Positions 7,510 through 16,666 of a DNA stretch of 51,882 bases are shown one piece after another. The notes below the pieces were generated by a model. It saw only the letters and a list, made by a program, of their open reading frames with translations, did no database searches and was not told the DNA's origin. This stretch comes from Pseudomonadota bacterium (GTDB lineage: Bacteria > Pseudomonadota > Alphaproteobacteria > Rhizobiales > Hyphomicrobiaceae). Numbering within the stretch: the first letter of the stretch is position 1; every line of letters begins with the position of its first letter. The position numbers were made by a program, and so were the translations under genes. The stretch covers positions 1 to 51,882 of the forward strand of contig JAFECH010000353.1 of assembly GCA_018242255.1 (NCBI GenBank). Direction: 5' to 3'.

Positions 7510-9855
7510 TCATTCTGCCGCCGGCGGCGCGATGCGGCGAATAAGGGCGCGGTCGTCGTCCGAGAGCTGATCTTCGGCGTGCAACGCGACGATCTGGCCC
7601 GGATTCGCTGGTATGACGCGCTCGGGCTGGTCATCGTCTAAACGGGCCGAAACAACGTGCCTTTGAGACTCAAAGGCACGCATCGCCGCTTTTAACGAAT
7701 CCGGCATAACGGCTTCACTGACAGGCACGGAAAATGTTGCGGTCTCACGCTGAAGGGTGACGCTGGCGCGCGGCTCGGCGGCGCGAGGGATCGTGACGAC
7801 GGTTGCGGGACGGGGGTCGGGCAACGGCGGCGGCACAGCCGGCGCGGTGCGGCTGATGTTGCTGTTGGCGGCTTTGACCGTGACGTCGGCTTCCGGATCG
7901 GATTTAGCGACTGGGCGTCTGACGCGGGGCGCCTGAGGCGGCGATAAGTCGGGTTCTGGACGGTAGATGCCAGCGTAGGGGCCAAAGCGCGCCGCGTGTT
8001 CTGGGTCAATGGCGCCGTTGGGCCGCGGGCTGCGAATGTCAGCATCAAATTTTGGACGCGGCGCAGGTTCGGCGGCGTCGAAAGCCTCTGTTACGAGTTG
8101 CGGCGCGACATTAGCGACGGGCTTTGCTTCCGGCGATGGCGTCGACGGGGTGGGTTCGGGAATGGCATCGCGTTCGTCATCGGCGTGCCGGTTCCATTCG
8201 CTGCGCTCGGCGCGGCGGGCGGCGCCCATGACGGCGCCAAGGATGATGTCAGACCAGGCTCCATTTACGAACTTGTAGACGCGGAAGGATTCGGAGTTCG
8301 CAAATTTCGAGCCCTGGCGCGCCAGCCGCTTCTGGACACTGCCAGTCGTCGGCAGCAGGGTTCGCTTGAAAATCTTTTCGCGTTCGAAGCTCGCGAACAG
8401 GTTGGCCAGAAGTTGCGCTTCGACGCGCAGGTTCTCGCGTTCTGCCGGATTGAGGCGCGGCGGCGCATCGAGCGGTACAGCAACGTAGTAGTCGCCATTC
8501 ATGTCGAAGACGACATGGCGAAACAGCTCGAAGTTTTCGCGGATTTGCTTGTCGCGATGAATGTCGTTGAAGCGCGATAGGATCTCGATCACCGGTCCGC
8601 GCTCGGCGGCTTGCATCTTCGGCACGAGGCCGTCGAGGCGGCCGCCTGGGCGCTTACCCATCGAGACGAGAAAGAGACAGAGATCGACGAACAGTGCGAC
8701 CGCCAGCGGAACGTAGTCGCGCTTCGACAGGCCTGCGGCTTGAGCGGCGACGTTGCGTGTATCGGTGGGGTTCTCGACCGATTGAATCGCCTTCTTCTGC
8801 AATTCGCGCAGTTCGTCGGCCGACGGCGGCATTTTGAACGACAGCAGGCCGTAGAACGTCGTCGTCAGGCGGCGGAAGGCTTCGATGGTTGCTTCCGAGC
8901 CTTCGACGGTGGCGATCTCGGGCTTCTGCAACTCGGGCAGCTGGTCGATAGCCTTGACGACCCCGCGCAGCGCCATCTGCAACTGCGGATCGGGGCAGGT
9001 GACCGTGCCGTTCCGGCCATCGCTGAAAGTCGTGCGCTCGGCGCGGTCGGCGAGATCGGAGCGGATCTGGCGAAGCTGCGGATCGGTACGGAAGGCGTTG
9101 AAACCCGTCGCCGTCAGGTCGAGCTTACGGCCGAGTGCGCGCATGAATTCATTGCGCGTTCCGGTCTTCGGATCGAATGTGGACGAGTCGGCCGAGACGA
9201 TCTTCGTCAAGTCGCCGTTCAGGGCTTCCATGTCGGTCTTCACCGCGCCGATCCTGCCCTTCACAAAGTCCGACGCGAAGGAGAAACGCTGAGCATCGTC
9301 TTCGCGCATCTTCCGGCGCGGTCCGTCGCCCGGTTTCGAGTTTGGGCATGATGTGCCTTTCGTCTGTTCGAGTTGTGCTTTCTCTGTCGAGACCTGGGTG
9401 AGCTGGGTCAGCGTTGCCTGCAACTGTTCGAGCCGCGTCTCAGCGCCGTGCAAAGCGTTCTGAACTTCGGAGACGGCGCTCTCGGCCGATCGGGTCGCTT
9501 CACCGCGGCTTTCGAGAACCTTCCAGTAAAAGCCGAAGCCGAAGCCGATCGAGATCAGCGACAGGAAGACGTATCCGCCGGCATAGGAAAGCTTGGTGAC
9601 GAAGGGATGCGGGCGAAAGAGCTGGTCGAGCAGCCAGACGATCATCGTCATCAGCATTGCGACGGAGAAGCCGACGATGACGCGATGGACGATCGGCAAA
9701 TCGCCCATGTTGGCTTCGATCAATTCAAGCATGCCGACGTACGTCGCGACCCAGGAGAGTGCGCCAAGGCCGACGATGAGGATGGCGCGTTTCCAGTCGC
9801 GCGACGGCTTTTGCGGCGCGTCGCTGTCGTCGCGCACGTCTGCGTAGAGGCGCAT
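7510..9855 (-). CDS. Four-helix membrane protein with coiled coil and long cytosolic tail
   Basis: I do not recognise this family. Numbered from the longest possible start (GTG at 9936, 808 residues), hydrophobic helices lie near 51-70, 84-105, 118-138 and 409-427. Helix 3 runs into a coiled coil (about 145-192). The 141-408 loop, predicted periplasmic, holds two cysteines (197 and 314) that could pair. The C-terminal 380 residues, predicted cytosolic, begin with a folded part (ENFELFRHVVFDMNGDYYV) and end in a long Pro/Ala-rich disordered stretch. I chose the ATG at 9855 because a GAGAGGCGAG stretch precedes it; ATG 9897 and GTG 9936 are alternatives. The penicillin-binding protein gene lies 169-250 bases upstream on the same strand, depending on the start, so the two may be co-transcribed. 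Confidence 0.75.
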   Translation of the reverse strand: MRLYADVRDDSDAPQKPSRDWKRAILIVGLGALSWVATYVGMLELIEANMGDLPIVHRVIVGFSVAMLMTMIVWLLDQLFRPHPFVTKLSYAGGYVFLSLISIGFGFGFYWKVLESRGEATRSAESAVSEVQNALHGAETRLEQLQATLTQLTQVSTEKAQLEQTKGTSCPNSKPGDGPRRKMREDDAQRFSFASDFVKGRIGAVKTDMEALNGDLTKIVSADSSTFDPKTGTRNEFMRALGRKLDLTATGFNAFRTDPQLRQIRSDLADRAERTTFSDGRNGTVTCPDPQLQMALRGVVKAIDQLPELQKPEIATVEGSEATIEAFRRLTTTFYGLLSFKMPPSADELRELQKKAIQSVENPTDTRNVAAQAAGLSKRDYVPLAVALFVDLCLFLVSMGKRPGGRLDGLVPKMQAAERGPVIEILSRFNDIHRDKQIRENFELFRHVVFDMNGDYYVAVPLDAPPRLNPAERENLRVEAQLLANLFASFEREKIFKRTLLPTTGSVQKRLARQGSKFANSESFRVYKFVNGAWSDIILGAVMGAARRAERSEWNRHADDERDAIPEPTPSTPSPEAKPVANVAPQLVTEAFDAAEPAPRPKFDADIRSPRPNGAIDPEHAARFGPYAGIYRPEPDLSPPQAPRVRRPVAKSDPEADVTVKAANSNISRTAPAVPPPLPDPRPATVVTIPRAAEPRASVTLQRETATFSVPVSEAVMPDSLKAAMRAFESQRHVVSARLDDDQPERVIPANPGQIVALHAEDQLSDDDRALIRRIAPPAAE

Positions 9856-10105
9856 CGAGCTCGCCTCTCGCCCGAGTTCCGCACCTTTCCCGTTCATGAC
9901 CGCCAACCCTACCCAAGAGAGGTGTCGAGACTCCACGGCCAGTCAGCGTTTTTGATGGTTAAACTGCGGCTGAGCAATGTCGGACTTCCGGCCCTTTTTC
10001 AGCGCCTGGATGAATGGTGCAGGTTCGTGATCTTCAAACGCGTGCGCATTGCACGTTCGTTGAATGGAGTCTTCTGGCAGGTCCAAGGGTGACGACCCGG
10101 AGTTT

Positions 10106-12562
10106 TCAGCGGGCGGCGTCGGCTATTTCTTTTGCGGGTGCACGTGCAGCTGCTACCGGTACCGCGCGGCGTCGTGGGAGGAAGTCGCGGCGCGGGTGCG
10201 ATTTGGCATCGTCTTCGAGATCATGCAGCAGGACATCGAGTAACGGCGCTGCGATCTGGGCGGCGTGTAAATGACGGGCCCAAGGGCGCGATGCATTCCC
10301 GGTGCCGACGAGCACGACGTAAGAATAAGCGGCGCCGTTCGTAAATTGCAGTCCGCCTGATGCCCAGGTGTCGACCGTCGCGTCGGGGTCGAGCGTGACG
10401 GAGGTTCCGGTTTTCGCGAAGTGGACACGCAGATCGCCTCGACGTCGCGCGCACCATTGGCTGAGGCTTCGGAGCGTGCCGTAGGATTGGCCGCCGGTCT
10501 GATAGCAAAGCGGAGCTTCGAGAAGCGCGCGGATCAAGCCCGCCGCGCTCGGGCGGATCAGCGATTTCGGGATGATAGCGGGGCTTGCCTCGGCGGCAAT
10601 ACCGGCGCCGCCCTGGCCTTTCTGCGTGTAATCATAGGAAGCAATCAGCGTCGGCGGGTGGATCGGCTGCGTACTGCGGCCGATGAGAGACGCGAGAATG
10701 AGGCTCGACATCAGGTGAACGCGGCGCGGCGCGGCCGCGACTTGCCCGAGGACGACGGCGGTCGATGGCGGCGTGCCGCCAAGCGCGGCGGCGGGCGGCA
10801 TGGTGAAGCCGAAACCGTCAATCAACCGTTTGATCGGCGTCTGTCCGAGTTGAGCGCCGCGGGTGATGAGCGGCGCATTGAGCGAACAGGCGAACGCGAC
10901 GACGGCTTTGCGGCTGCCGGTGCTGCCACCCTTGGCGCAGGTGTCGAGGGCTCCTATGGGCGCTTGTGGGTCGGTGTAGAGGCTGCCGGGTCCGTCGCGC
11001 CCCTGGTTGGCAAGGGCAACGGCCAGGATCATCTTCCCCGTCGAGGCCACCTGCCGGCTTTCGAGTGACGGATCGTATAGGCCGGTTTCGCGGCGGCGCG
11101 CGGGCAGCGAGCCGAAGTAGGCGGCGGTCTCGCCGGATTCGTAATAGCGGACGATGTTGCCGTTGCCGTCGGCCGCGACGACGATGACGTTCGGCAGCGT
11201 CTTGTCGGCCGTCACCTTTTTAGGATCGAGTGTAAAGGCCGGGTCGATGTGGGACGCCCATTTTGCGTCCAGCGCCGACAGTTCCGTATTGATCTTGTCG
11301 CGGAAGGCTAGGTTGTCGCCGATGTCGAAGGTCGTCGTCACGCCACGGATGTAGTCGCGCCAGGCAAAGCCATAGCGTTGCTTCATCTCTTCGCGGATGC
11401 CGAAGCGCGCGGCGGGGAGCAACAGGTTGGCGCGGATCATCGGATTGGCTTCGGCGCGTTTCATTTCGTGCGGCGCGAAGCGTTCGAGGGCGGCTTCGAG
11501 TTTGGGTTTCACTTTCGGATCGGGCGGCCCGCCTGCCAGCGCCATCAGTTCGAAGACGACTTTGCGCTGTTCGGCTTCGTCGGTGATGAGTTTTTCCGCG
11601 CAGGTCCGGGCGCGGACTTCGGTGATGTAGCGCCAGCGGTCGAGGCGGACGGCATTCAGGCGATCGCTGCCTTCCAGCAGGATGATCGGCTTGTTGACGG
11701 CGGAAGCCAGAACGAACTGTTCGGCGGTCGAGAGATCCTTGGCTTCCTTGCCGAACACGACCTGGCTCGTGACTTCGACGCCGTGCAGCGGCTGGCCGCC
11801 GGTGCGCTGGGCAAGCCAGATGTGGTTCGCCGCCCATTGCTTCAACAGAGTGTCGTCGCCATCGCGCGTTAGGTCGCGGTAGATGACGGGTGCTAACCAC
11901 CATTCGCCGAACTTACGCTTGAGCTTGTCGATGCCGCTTTCATCGGCGCTCGGCGGGGTTTTGTAGATGACGCGAGCGAACTGCATCGGCAGCGTTGAGC
12001 CGCCGACGCCGAGCGAGGGGCGACCTGACGAAATCGTTCTTGTGACCGCTGTTACGGGAATTTTCAGAACGCCGAGAAGGTCTATTCCGAACGGATTGAG
12101 CGGGCCGCCGAGGTAGCGATCTTCATGGTAGGACAGGCAGCGCCAGTATTGCTCCGGCACCGTGCGCACCGGGATCGACTTGTGGTCGGGGTTCGCGACG
12201 TAATCGCCGAGCGCGATCGCGCTGTCGGTGTAATTCACATCGCGCAAGCTATCGAGTCGCGGATCGAAGGTGCCGACGAAGTTGCCCTTTGGGTCATAGA
12301 TGGCGGTAGCGAGCCAACGCTCGGCGTCGTAGCCGAGTTTGTCGTGCATAGAGACATCTCCGAGGTAGCCTCGGATGGGTGCCGCGATGTAGACTAGGAC
12401 CAGCGCGAAGAGAACGTAGAGGATCGCGGCGGTGAGGACATGGCGGAGCGGCCCAAGCCTTGGGTTGAACGCCACCGCCATCATCAGCCAACGCGCAATC
12501 CAACGCGGTGCCCAGAGGCAGAAATCCGCGAGGGCGGTCAGATGCCGCAGAAGACGTAACAT
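10106..12562 (-). CDS. Class A penicillin-binding protein (GT51 transglycosylase + transpeptidase), divergent
   Basis: A bifunctional peptidoglycan synthase of 818 residues, anchored by a helix at about 42-62. The GT51 half keeps its glutamate (HEDRY, E147), the GGSTLPMQ motif (187-194), KRKFGEWWLA (about 216-225) and the DLSTAE segment (276-281). The transpeptidase half has STGK (507-510, active serine 507), SLN (560-562) and KTGT (717-720). The GT51 motifs are clearly degenerate compared with PBP1a or PBP1c, for example EDRYLGG in place of EDRxFxxH, so this is probably a separate accessory subfamily. The tail is Arg/Ala-rich. The catalytic residues are seen; a specialised role is inferred. 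Confidence 0.85.
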   Translation of the reverse strand: MLRLLRHLTALADFCLWAPRWIARWLMMAVAFNPRLGPLRHVLTAAILYVLFALVLVYIAAPIRGYLGDVSMHDKLGYDAERWLATAIYDPKGNFVGTFDPRLDSLRDVNYTDSAIALGDYVANPDHKSIPVRTVPEQYWRCLSYHEDRYLGGPLNPFGIDLLGVLKIPVTAVTRTISSGRPSLGVGGSTLPMQFARVIYKTPPSADESGIDKLKRKFGEWWLAPVIYRDLTRDGDDTLLKQWAANHIWLAQRTGGQPLHGVEVTSQVVFGKEAKDLSTAEQFVLASAVNKPIILLEGSDRLNAVRLDRWRYITEVRARTCAEKLITDEAEQRKVVFELMALAGGPPDPKVKPKLEAALERFAPHEMKRAEANPMIRANLLLPAARFGIREEMKQRYGFAWRDYIRGVTTTFDIGDNLAFRDKINTELSALDAKWASHIDPAFTLDPKKVTADKTLPNVIVVAADGNGNIVRYYESGETAAYFGSLPARRRETGLYDPSLESRQVASTGKMILAVALANQGRDGPGSLYTDPQAPIGALDTCAKGGSTGSRKAVVAFACSLNAPLITRGAQLGQTPIKRLIDGFGFTMPPAAALGGTPPSTAVVLGQVAAAPRRVHLMSSLILASLIGRSTQPIHPPTLIASYDYTQKGQGGAGIAAEASPAIIPKSLIRPSAAGLIRALLEAPLCYQTGGQSYGTLRSLSQWCARRRGDLRVHFAKTGTSVTLDPDATVDTWASGGLQFTNGAAYSYVVLVGTGNASRPWARHLHAAQIAAPLLDVLLHDLEDDAKSHPRRDFLPRRRAVPVAAARAPAKEIADAAR

Positions 12563-13279
12563 CGGTGTCGCAAAGCCACGCTAATGCCGTCGCCGTGACG
12601 GGCGGCGGCTCAACGTGGGACGTTAGTTGACCTTTGCGGCGTCAACTCAACGAACTCGGGGCGGTTTCGGCGCCCGGAGACGGCAAATATATGTCTCTCG
12701 CTGGCAGCTGATGCTGCAAGCGATGGGTATGACTTGTCGATCGGCAAGCCTGACGGCTCGCCGATTCAGAAGTTATTCATAAGAATGAAAAGGCCCACAC
12801 CAACGGCTGGACCGATGAGGGCCGCCACGACCATCATCACGAATGGTTTCGCCACCATAACTCTTTACCCCGCACTTGAACTTTTACGTTCTCTCCACTG
12901 TTACGCGCGGCCCTAAGCGATGTTCCAACCGGTTTGCCCCCTCGGTTGCCGCATCTCATTCCACTGAAAGGAGCCGCCCCCGATCAGCGCTACTGGGCAT
13001 GAACCCCTACTTCCCAGCTTTGTCAGGATACAACTTCGCAAAAAAACTTGACAGGGCCTGCCTCGATTTTGCAGTCGCCGCAGTAGATCGCCGATCACAC
13101 GAGGGGAAGACGCTTAACCTATAGGTCAGCGCCAAGTTTGCTGATCACTGGTAACTCTATTTTACGACTATATTACAATGCTTTGCCTCGTCATCGTGCG
13201 GTCGTGTTCGCACTAGCGTCGGCAAACGCCCGCCACGCAACATCACAGAGCATGTCATGTTTTGAAACGCGAATTGAAC
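12563..13279. other. 717-base gap between PBP and ATPase genes
   Basis: This gap separates the PBP gene from the ATPase gene upstream, so the two are probably separate transcription units. It contains one plausible small ORF (12766-12858, minus) and an AT-richer stretch around 13140-13200. An imperfect 10-bp dyad at about 12740-12765 (ATCGGCAAGC/GCTCGCCGAT, one mismatch) lies just past the small ORF's stop. Longer frames here have no coding character. Confidence 0.5.
12766..12858 (-). CDS. Possible 30-residue hydrophobic membrane peptide
   Basis: A very short frame starting MVAKPFVMMVVAALIGP and ending LFILMNNF, so almost the whole peptide is one transmembrane helix with two GxxxG-like glycines. 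A GGGG-TAAAGAG purine stretch precedes the ATG, and a dyad follows the stop. I do not recognise it. Its hydrophobic, well-bounded composition makes it more than a random frame, but only conservation or expression data would settle it. Confidence 0.35.
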   Translation of the reverse strand: MVAKPFVMMVVAALIGPAVGVGLFILMNNF

Positions 13280-16200
13280 TTATCTGACGTCGAACAAGCG
13301 GAGCTGCCGTTCGTCCGTACCGCGCGTTTCGGCGGCCAATTGCTCGATCCGGTCGAACGGCACCTGTTCGGCGCCAATCAGCGAGCGCTGAGCCTTTATC
13401 GGCCGGACGAGGCCTTCCTGAACAAGGTGGAATTCGCCGACGGTTTGACCCGGCAGCGCCAAGGCCGGGTCGAGGCCGGATTCCGATTGGAAGGCTGCCT
13501 TAAGTTTGCGAAGTGCGGTGTCTTCACGAACGCGGCCGATGAACCAGCTCGTGATCTGGTCGCGGCTCTTATAGTCGAGGTCACCCGGTGACTGGGTGGC
13601 CAGCATCAGACCAAGACCTGCGGAACGGGCCCGCTTCAGCAAGCTTTGCAGAGGTTCTGCGGTCGCGGGCTTGGCGTTTGCCGGAATGTAAAGGTCGGCT
13701 TCGTCGAACATGACGACGGCCTGCAGTTCGTCGTTCGGGTTTCGCTGACAGAAGCGCAGCGCTTCCGACAGGAACTGCGAGACCCAGAAGAGGATGTTTT
13801 CGTTGTCGCCCAGGAAGCCCGTGTAAATGACCGACAGACGCGTGCGGTTCGGGCGCTGATAACGGCCGAGGCCGAGCAGGCTTTCCATGCGCAGGCTTTC
13901 GCCGCCGCCTTCAAACAGCGCAGCGTTGCGCAGACGTAGCGAGTCCAATTGTGCGACGAGATCGCGACGCAGCTTGCCCGACGGATCCATGCGCTGGGTC
14001 TGATCCGTCAGTTCCGGATGCTCGTCTTCGAGAAGATGGATCAGGTCGGCGAGCGTCACTTCGCTGGTCGAGAGCGAACCCAGGATGCGCAACGCCACGG
14101 CAAGCACACCGGACTGCTTCTGGTGGGTTGCGGAATTCTTCAGATGCAGCATTTCGCCGAGGGCGGCGGCGGACAGGTTCGCCAGCAGCTGCTGTTCGTG
14201 GTCGGGCAGCTCGTTGATGCCGTTCGGGAGCAGCGTGATCGAGATCGGCCGGCCGGATGCGCGTCCCGGCGTGTAGACGGCAACGTCGATCGCATCGGCG
14301 AGTTTCTCGCGCTCGGAGCGGCGGTCGGGCGTTTCGTTTTCGCTCGAACGCCAGACTTCGGGGTTAGCGTAGCTTGCAAGGTCGCCCTTGCGGTCGATCA
14401 GGACGGCGGGAATGCCGCGAAGCAAAAGCTGCTCGATGATCGAGAGCGCGAGGGTCGTCTTACCGGAGCCGGAGCCACCGAGGAACGCCGCGTGGCGTTT
14501 CAGGACGCTCTTGTTCAGCGTCACGGGACGAGGGCCGCGCATGCCGTTTTCGCGGCCTGCGAGAATGCTCGCGCCGTAGCTCCCGTCTTCGTCGAGGATG
14601 ACCGACATCGGCAAGTCGTCATCGTTGGCAGGAAGGTTTGAGTTCGGCTCGTTCGGGTTCGCCCCGCGTGCCTGCTCGGCAGAAAGCATGTCGAAGCCGT
14701 CGAGCGACGACTGCGGATCGTCCATCTCTTTAGCGACGAGGCGCGGCACCGGCCGGCCAAGCAGATCGAGGCGCAAAAGGTGCGTGATCGAGATCAGGCT
14801 CGATAGCGGCTTCGTACCTTCGAGCCACTGCGTCATACCTTGATCCTGGCGGTGATGAGCGGTGAACTCACGCACCGTCATCATGCGTTCCCATTCGGGG
14901 ATCGGCACGAGAAGCTGGCGGCCGCCGCCATCGCGGAATTTGCGGAAGGCTTGCGCGGTCTGGTTCTTCTTGTTGGGCGGGAAGTCGCTTGCGCGCAGCA
15001 TGAAGCACGGCTTGCCCTGCATCGCGGTCAGCACTTTGTCGAGCTGACGCTTCAGGCCGCCGCCTTGGGTCGGGCGATTGCAGAGGAAAACGCGCACGTC
15101 GTTGGCGAAGCCCGTGCGATGGCGAACGGTCAGATCGAAGGCCGGCAGATCGTCGCCGAGTTCGAGACGCTTCACCGTCACTTCGATGGCTTTGCCCCAC
15201 TCGTCGCGTGCGAGCAGAAGTGCAGCAGACAAGACGTCGACCAGTTCCTGGTCGTCGGCGGGCATTTCGGCTTCGCTCTCGTTGGCAAAGCGTTCCCACA
15301 TTTCGCGGAACTGGACTGCGGACAGCGAGCCCGGAGCGTCGGGTTCATCGTTGAAGCCGATGGCCTGGCCAAGGGCTTGAGCCAATGTCGAGATGAAGGA
15401 CGGGCGCTCGGGCTCCGGCTCGCGATCGTCGCCTTCGGTCGAGGTCGCTTCGCGCAGGCGCGATTGCGCGTGCTCCAAAAGGCGGCGCGTCGACAGACCG
15501 CCGAATTCTTCAAAGAACTGCGGGCCGAAGAACTGCGAGGCATCGGGGAAGCTCAGGCCGTCGCCGTTGACTTCCGAATGATAGGCAAGGCGCTTTGAGA
15601 TGATCAGGCGCGCTTCTTCCGGCGTCCGGCTTTCGCGCAGCAGGACGGGACCCGATTTTTCGATGCGATCGATATAGGACTGCGCGACGAGGCTACGCAC
15701 CTGGCCGTAAAAATCTTCCAGGCATGAAATGATGATGATTGCGTTCGTCAGCCGGTTGGCGATCTGGATGAGATCGCGAACGGCGCGTTGAAAACGGTCT
15801 TCGGCATTGTCGAAGAAGCGGAGGTCTTCAACCTGATCGATGCAGAAGACGAGCGCGGCGCGATCAACGGTCCAGACGAGCGCTCCGAGCGCCTTGATGA
15901 TTTCGAAAGCGCGATCTTCGCCGTCATTCGGATCGAGCGCGCTGACCGCTTCATGGGCGATGGGCGTAAGATTGCGACCGTTAAGATACTGACGAACGCG
16001 CTGGTCGATGCGCGGGTCGCGGCGCTGCAGATAGAGAAGCGCGCGCACGATGTTGATATCGAGTTCCTGGGTCTGAAACTTTTCGCAGGCGACGATCTGG
16101 TCGGCGAGGCGCAAGATGAGCTGCGCGAGCTGCTTGTCGTCCAGTGTATCGTCGCGAAGCTTATCGAGGTCTTCCGAAGAAATCACTTCGGAATCGAGAA

Positions 16201-16648
16201 CCATCCGGTTCGTCAGCCGCGAGAGCGCCGATTCGCCGAACCGATCCGGATCGTAAGGTTTTTCCAGTGAGTGTACGAGGCGACGCAGATAAAAGTCGGC
16301 GTAGTTCTGCACGTCCGGCGTCATTTGGGCATAGCCGAAATAGCTTTGGCCCGTGCGATGCGAATCCGTTCGAAGTGCGCGTAGAAGATGCGTTTTGCCG
16401 GCGCCTGACTGGCCGTGGAACAGCAGGATGCGATCCTGCATGTGATAGCCGCGACCCGAAGTGACGGCCGTCAGCAGATCGTTGAATTTCTGGCGTGCCT
16501 TGGCGTGAATTTCCGGCACATCAACGGGGTCGGCACGCCAAAGATCGTCTTCCCAGGTGATCGAATGCTCGAAAGCCTCGCTCAGCTTGTCAGGCGCGAG
16601 CGAGGGGGCGAACGTCGACTGTTTGAGGGAAGCGCCTTCAACACCCAT
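13280..16648 (-). CDS. Dual ATPase: AAA-type P-loop module fused to HerA/FtsK-like module
   Basis: 1122 residues with two complete nucleotide-binding modules. The first has Walker A GQSGAGKTH (79-87) and Walker B ALVFCIDQVED (265-275), followed by helical regions as in ORC/STAND-like AAA proteins. The second is HerA-like: Walker A GGSGSGKTT (724-732), IDRKGDLASY (751-760), Walker B VVMFDEAD (978-985) and the sensor ATQSPGD (1017-1023). Between them (about 440-640) is a domain with FDLTVRHR, VRVFLCNRP and DGGGRQLLVP that I cannot name. There are no membrane segments. It begins 18 bases after the winged-helix gene, so the two are almost certainly one operon. A HerA module suggests DNA translocation or remodelling; no NurA-type nuclease gene is nearby. 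The function is unknown. Confidence 0.85.
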   Translation of the reverse strand: MGVEGASLKQSTFAPSLAPDKLSEAFEHSITWEDDLWRADPVDVPEIHAKARQKFNDLLTAVTSGRGYHMQDRILLFHGQSGAGKTHLLRALRTDSHRTGQSYFGYAQMTPDVQNYADFYLRRLVHSLEKPYDPDRFGESALSRLTNRMVLDSEVISSEDLDKLRDDTLDDKQLAQLILRLADQIVACEKFQTQELDINIVRALLYLQRRDPRIDQRVRQYLNGRNLTPIAHEAVSALDPNDGEDRAFEIIKALGALVWTVDRAALVFCIDQVEDLRFFDNAEDRFQRAVRDLIQIANRLTNAIIIISCLEDFYGQVRSLVAQSYIDRIEKSGPVLLRESRTPEEARLIISKRLAYHSEVNGDGLSFPDASQFFGPQFFEEFGGLSTRRLLEHAQSRLREATSTEGDDREPEPERPSFISTLAQALGQAIGFNDEPDAPGSLSAVQFREMWERFANESEAEMPADDQELVDVLSAALLLARDEWGKAIEVTVKRLELGDDLPAFDLTVRHRTGFANDVRVFLCNRPTQGGGLKRQLDKVLTAMQGKPCFMLRASDFPPNKKNQTAQAFRKFRDGGGRQLLVPIPEWERMMTVREFTAHHRQDQGMTQWLEGTKPLSSLISITHLLRLDLLGRPVPRLVAKEMDDPQSSLDGFDMLSAEQARGANPNEPNSNLPANDDDLPMSVILDEDGSYGASILAGRENGMRGPRPVTLNKSVLKRHAAFLGGSGSGKTTLALSIIEQLLLRGIPAVLIDRKGDLASYANPEVWRSSENETPDRRSEREKLADAIDVAVYTPGRASGRPISITLLPNGINELPDHEQQLLANLSAAALGEMLHLKNSATHQKQSGVLAVALRILGSLSTSEVTLADLIHLLEDEHPELTDQTQRMDPSGKLRRDLVAQLDSLRLRNAALFEGGGESLRMESLLGLGRYQRPNRTRLSVIYTGFLGDNENILFWVSQFLSEALRFCQRNPNDELQAVVMFDEADLYIPANAKPATAEPLQSLLKRARSAGLGLMLATQSPGDLDYKSRDQITSWFIGRVREDTALRKLKAAFQSESGLDPALALPGQTVGEFHLVQEGLVRPIKAQRSLIGAEQVPFDRIEQLAAETRGTDERQLRLFDVR

Positions 16649-16666
16649 TATCTAATCGAAATGCCT

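Noticed and set aside
13280-16648. Dual ATPase as a conjugation (VirB4/TraC) or FtsK translocase
   Set aside because: No other type IV secretion gene, relaxase or integrase is nearby, and there are no FtsK membrane helices or gamma domain; the C-terminal motifs fit HerA better.
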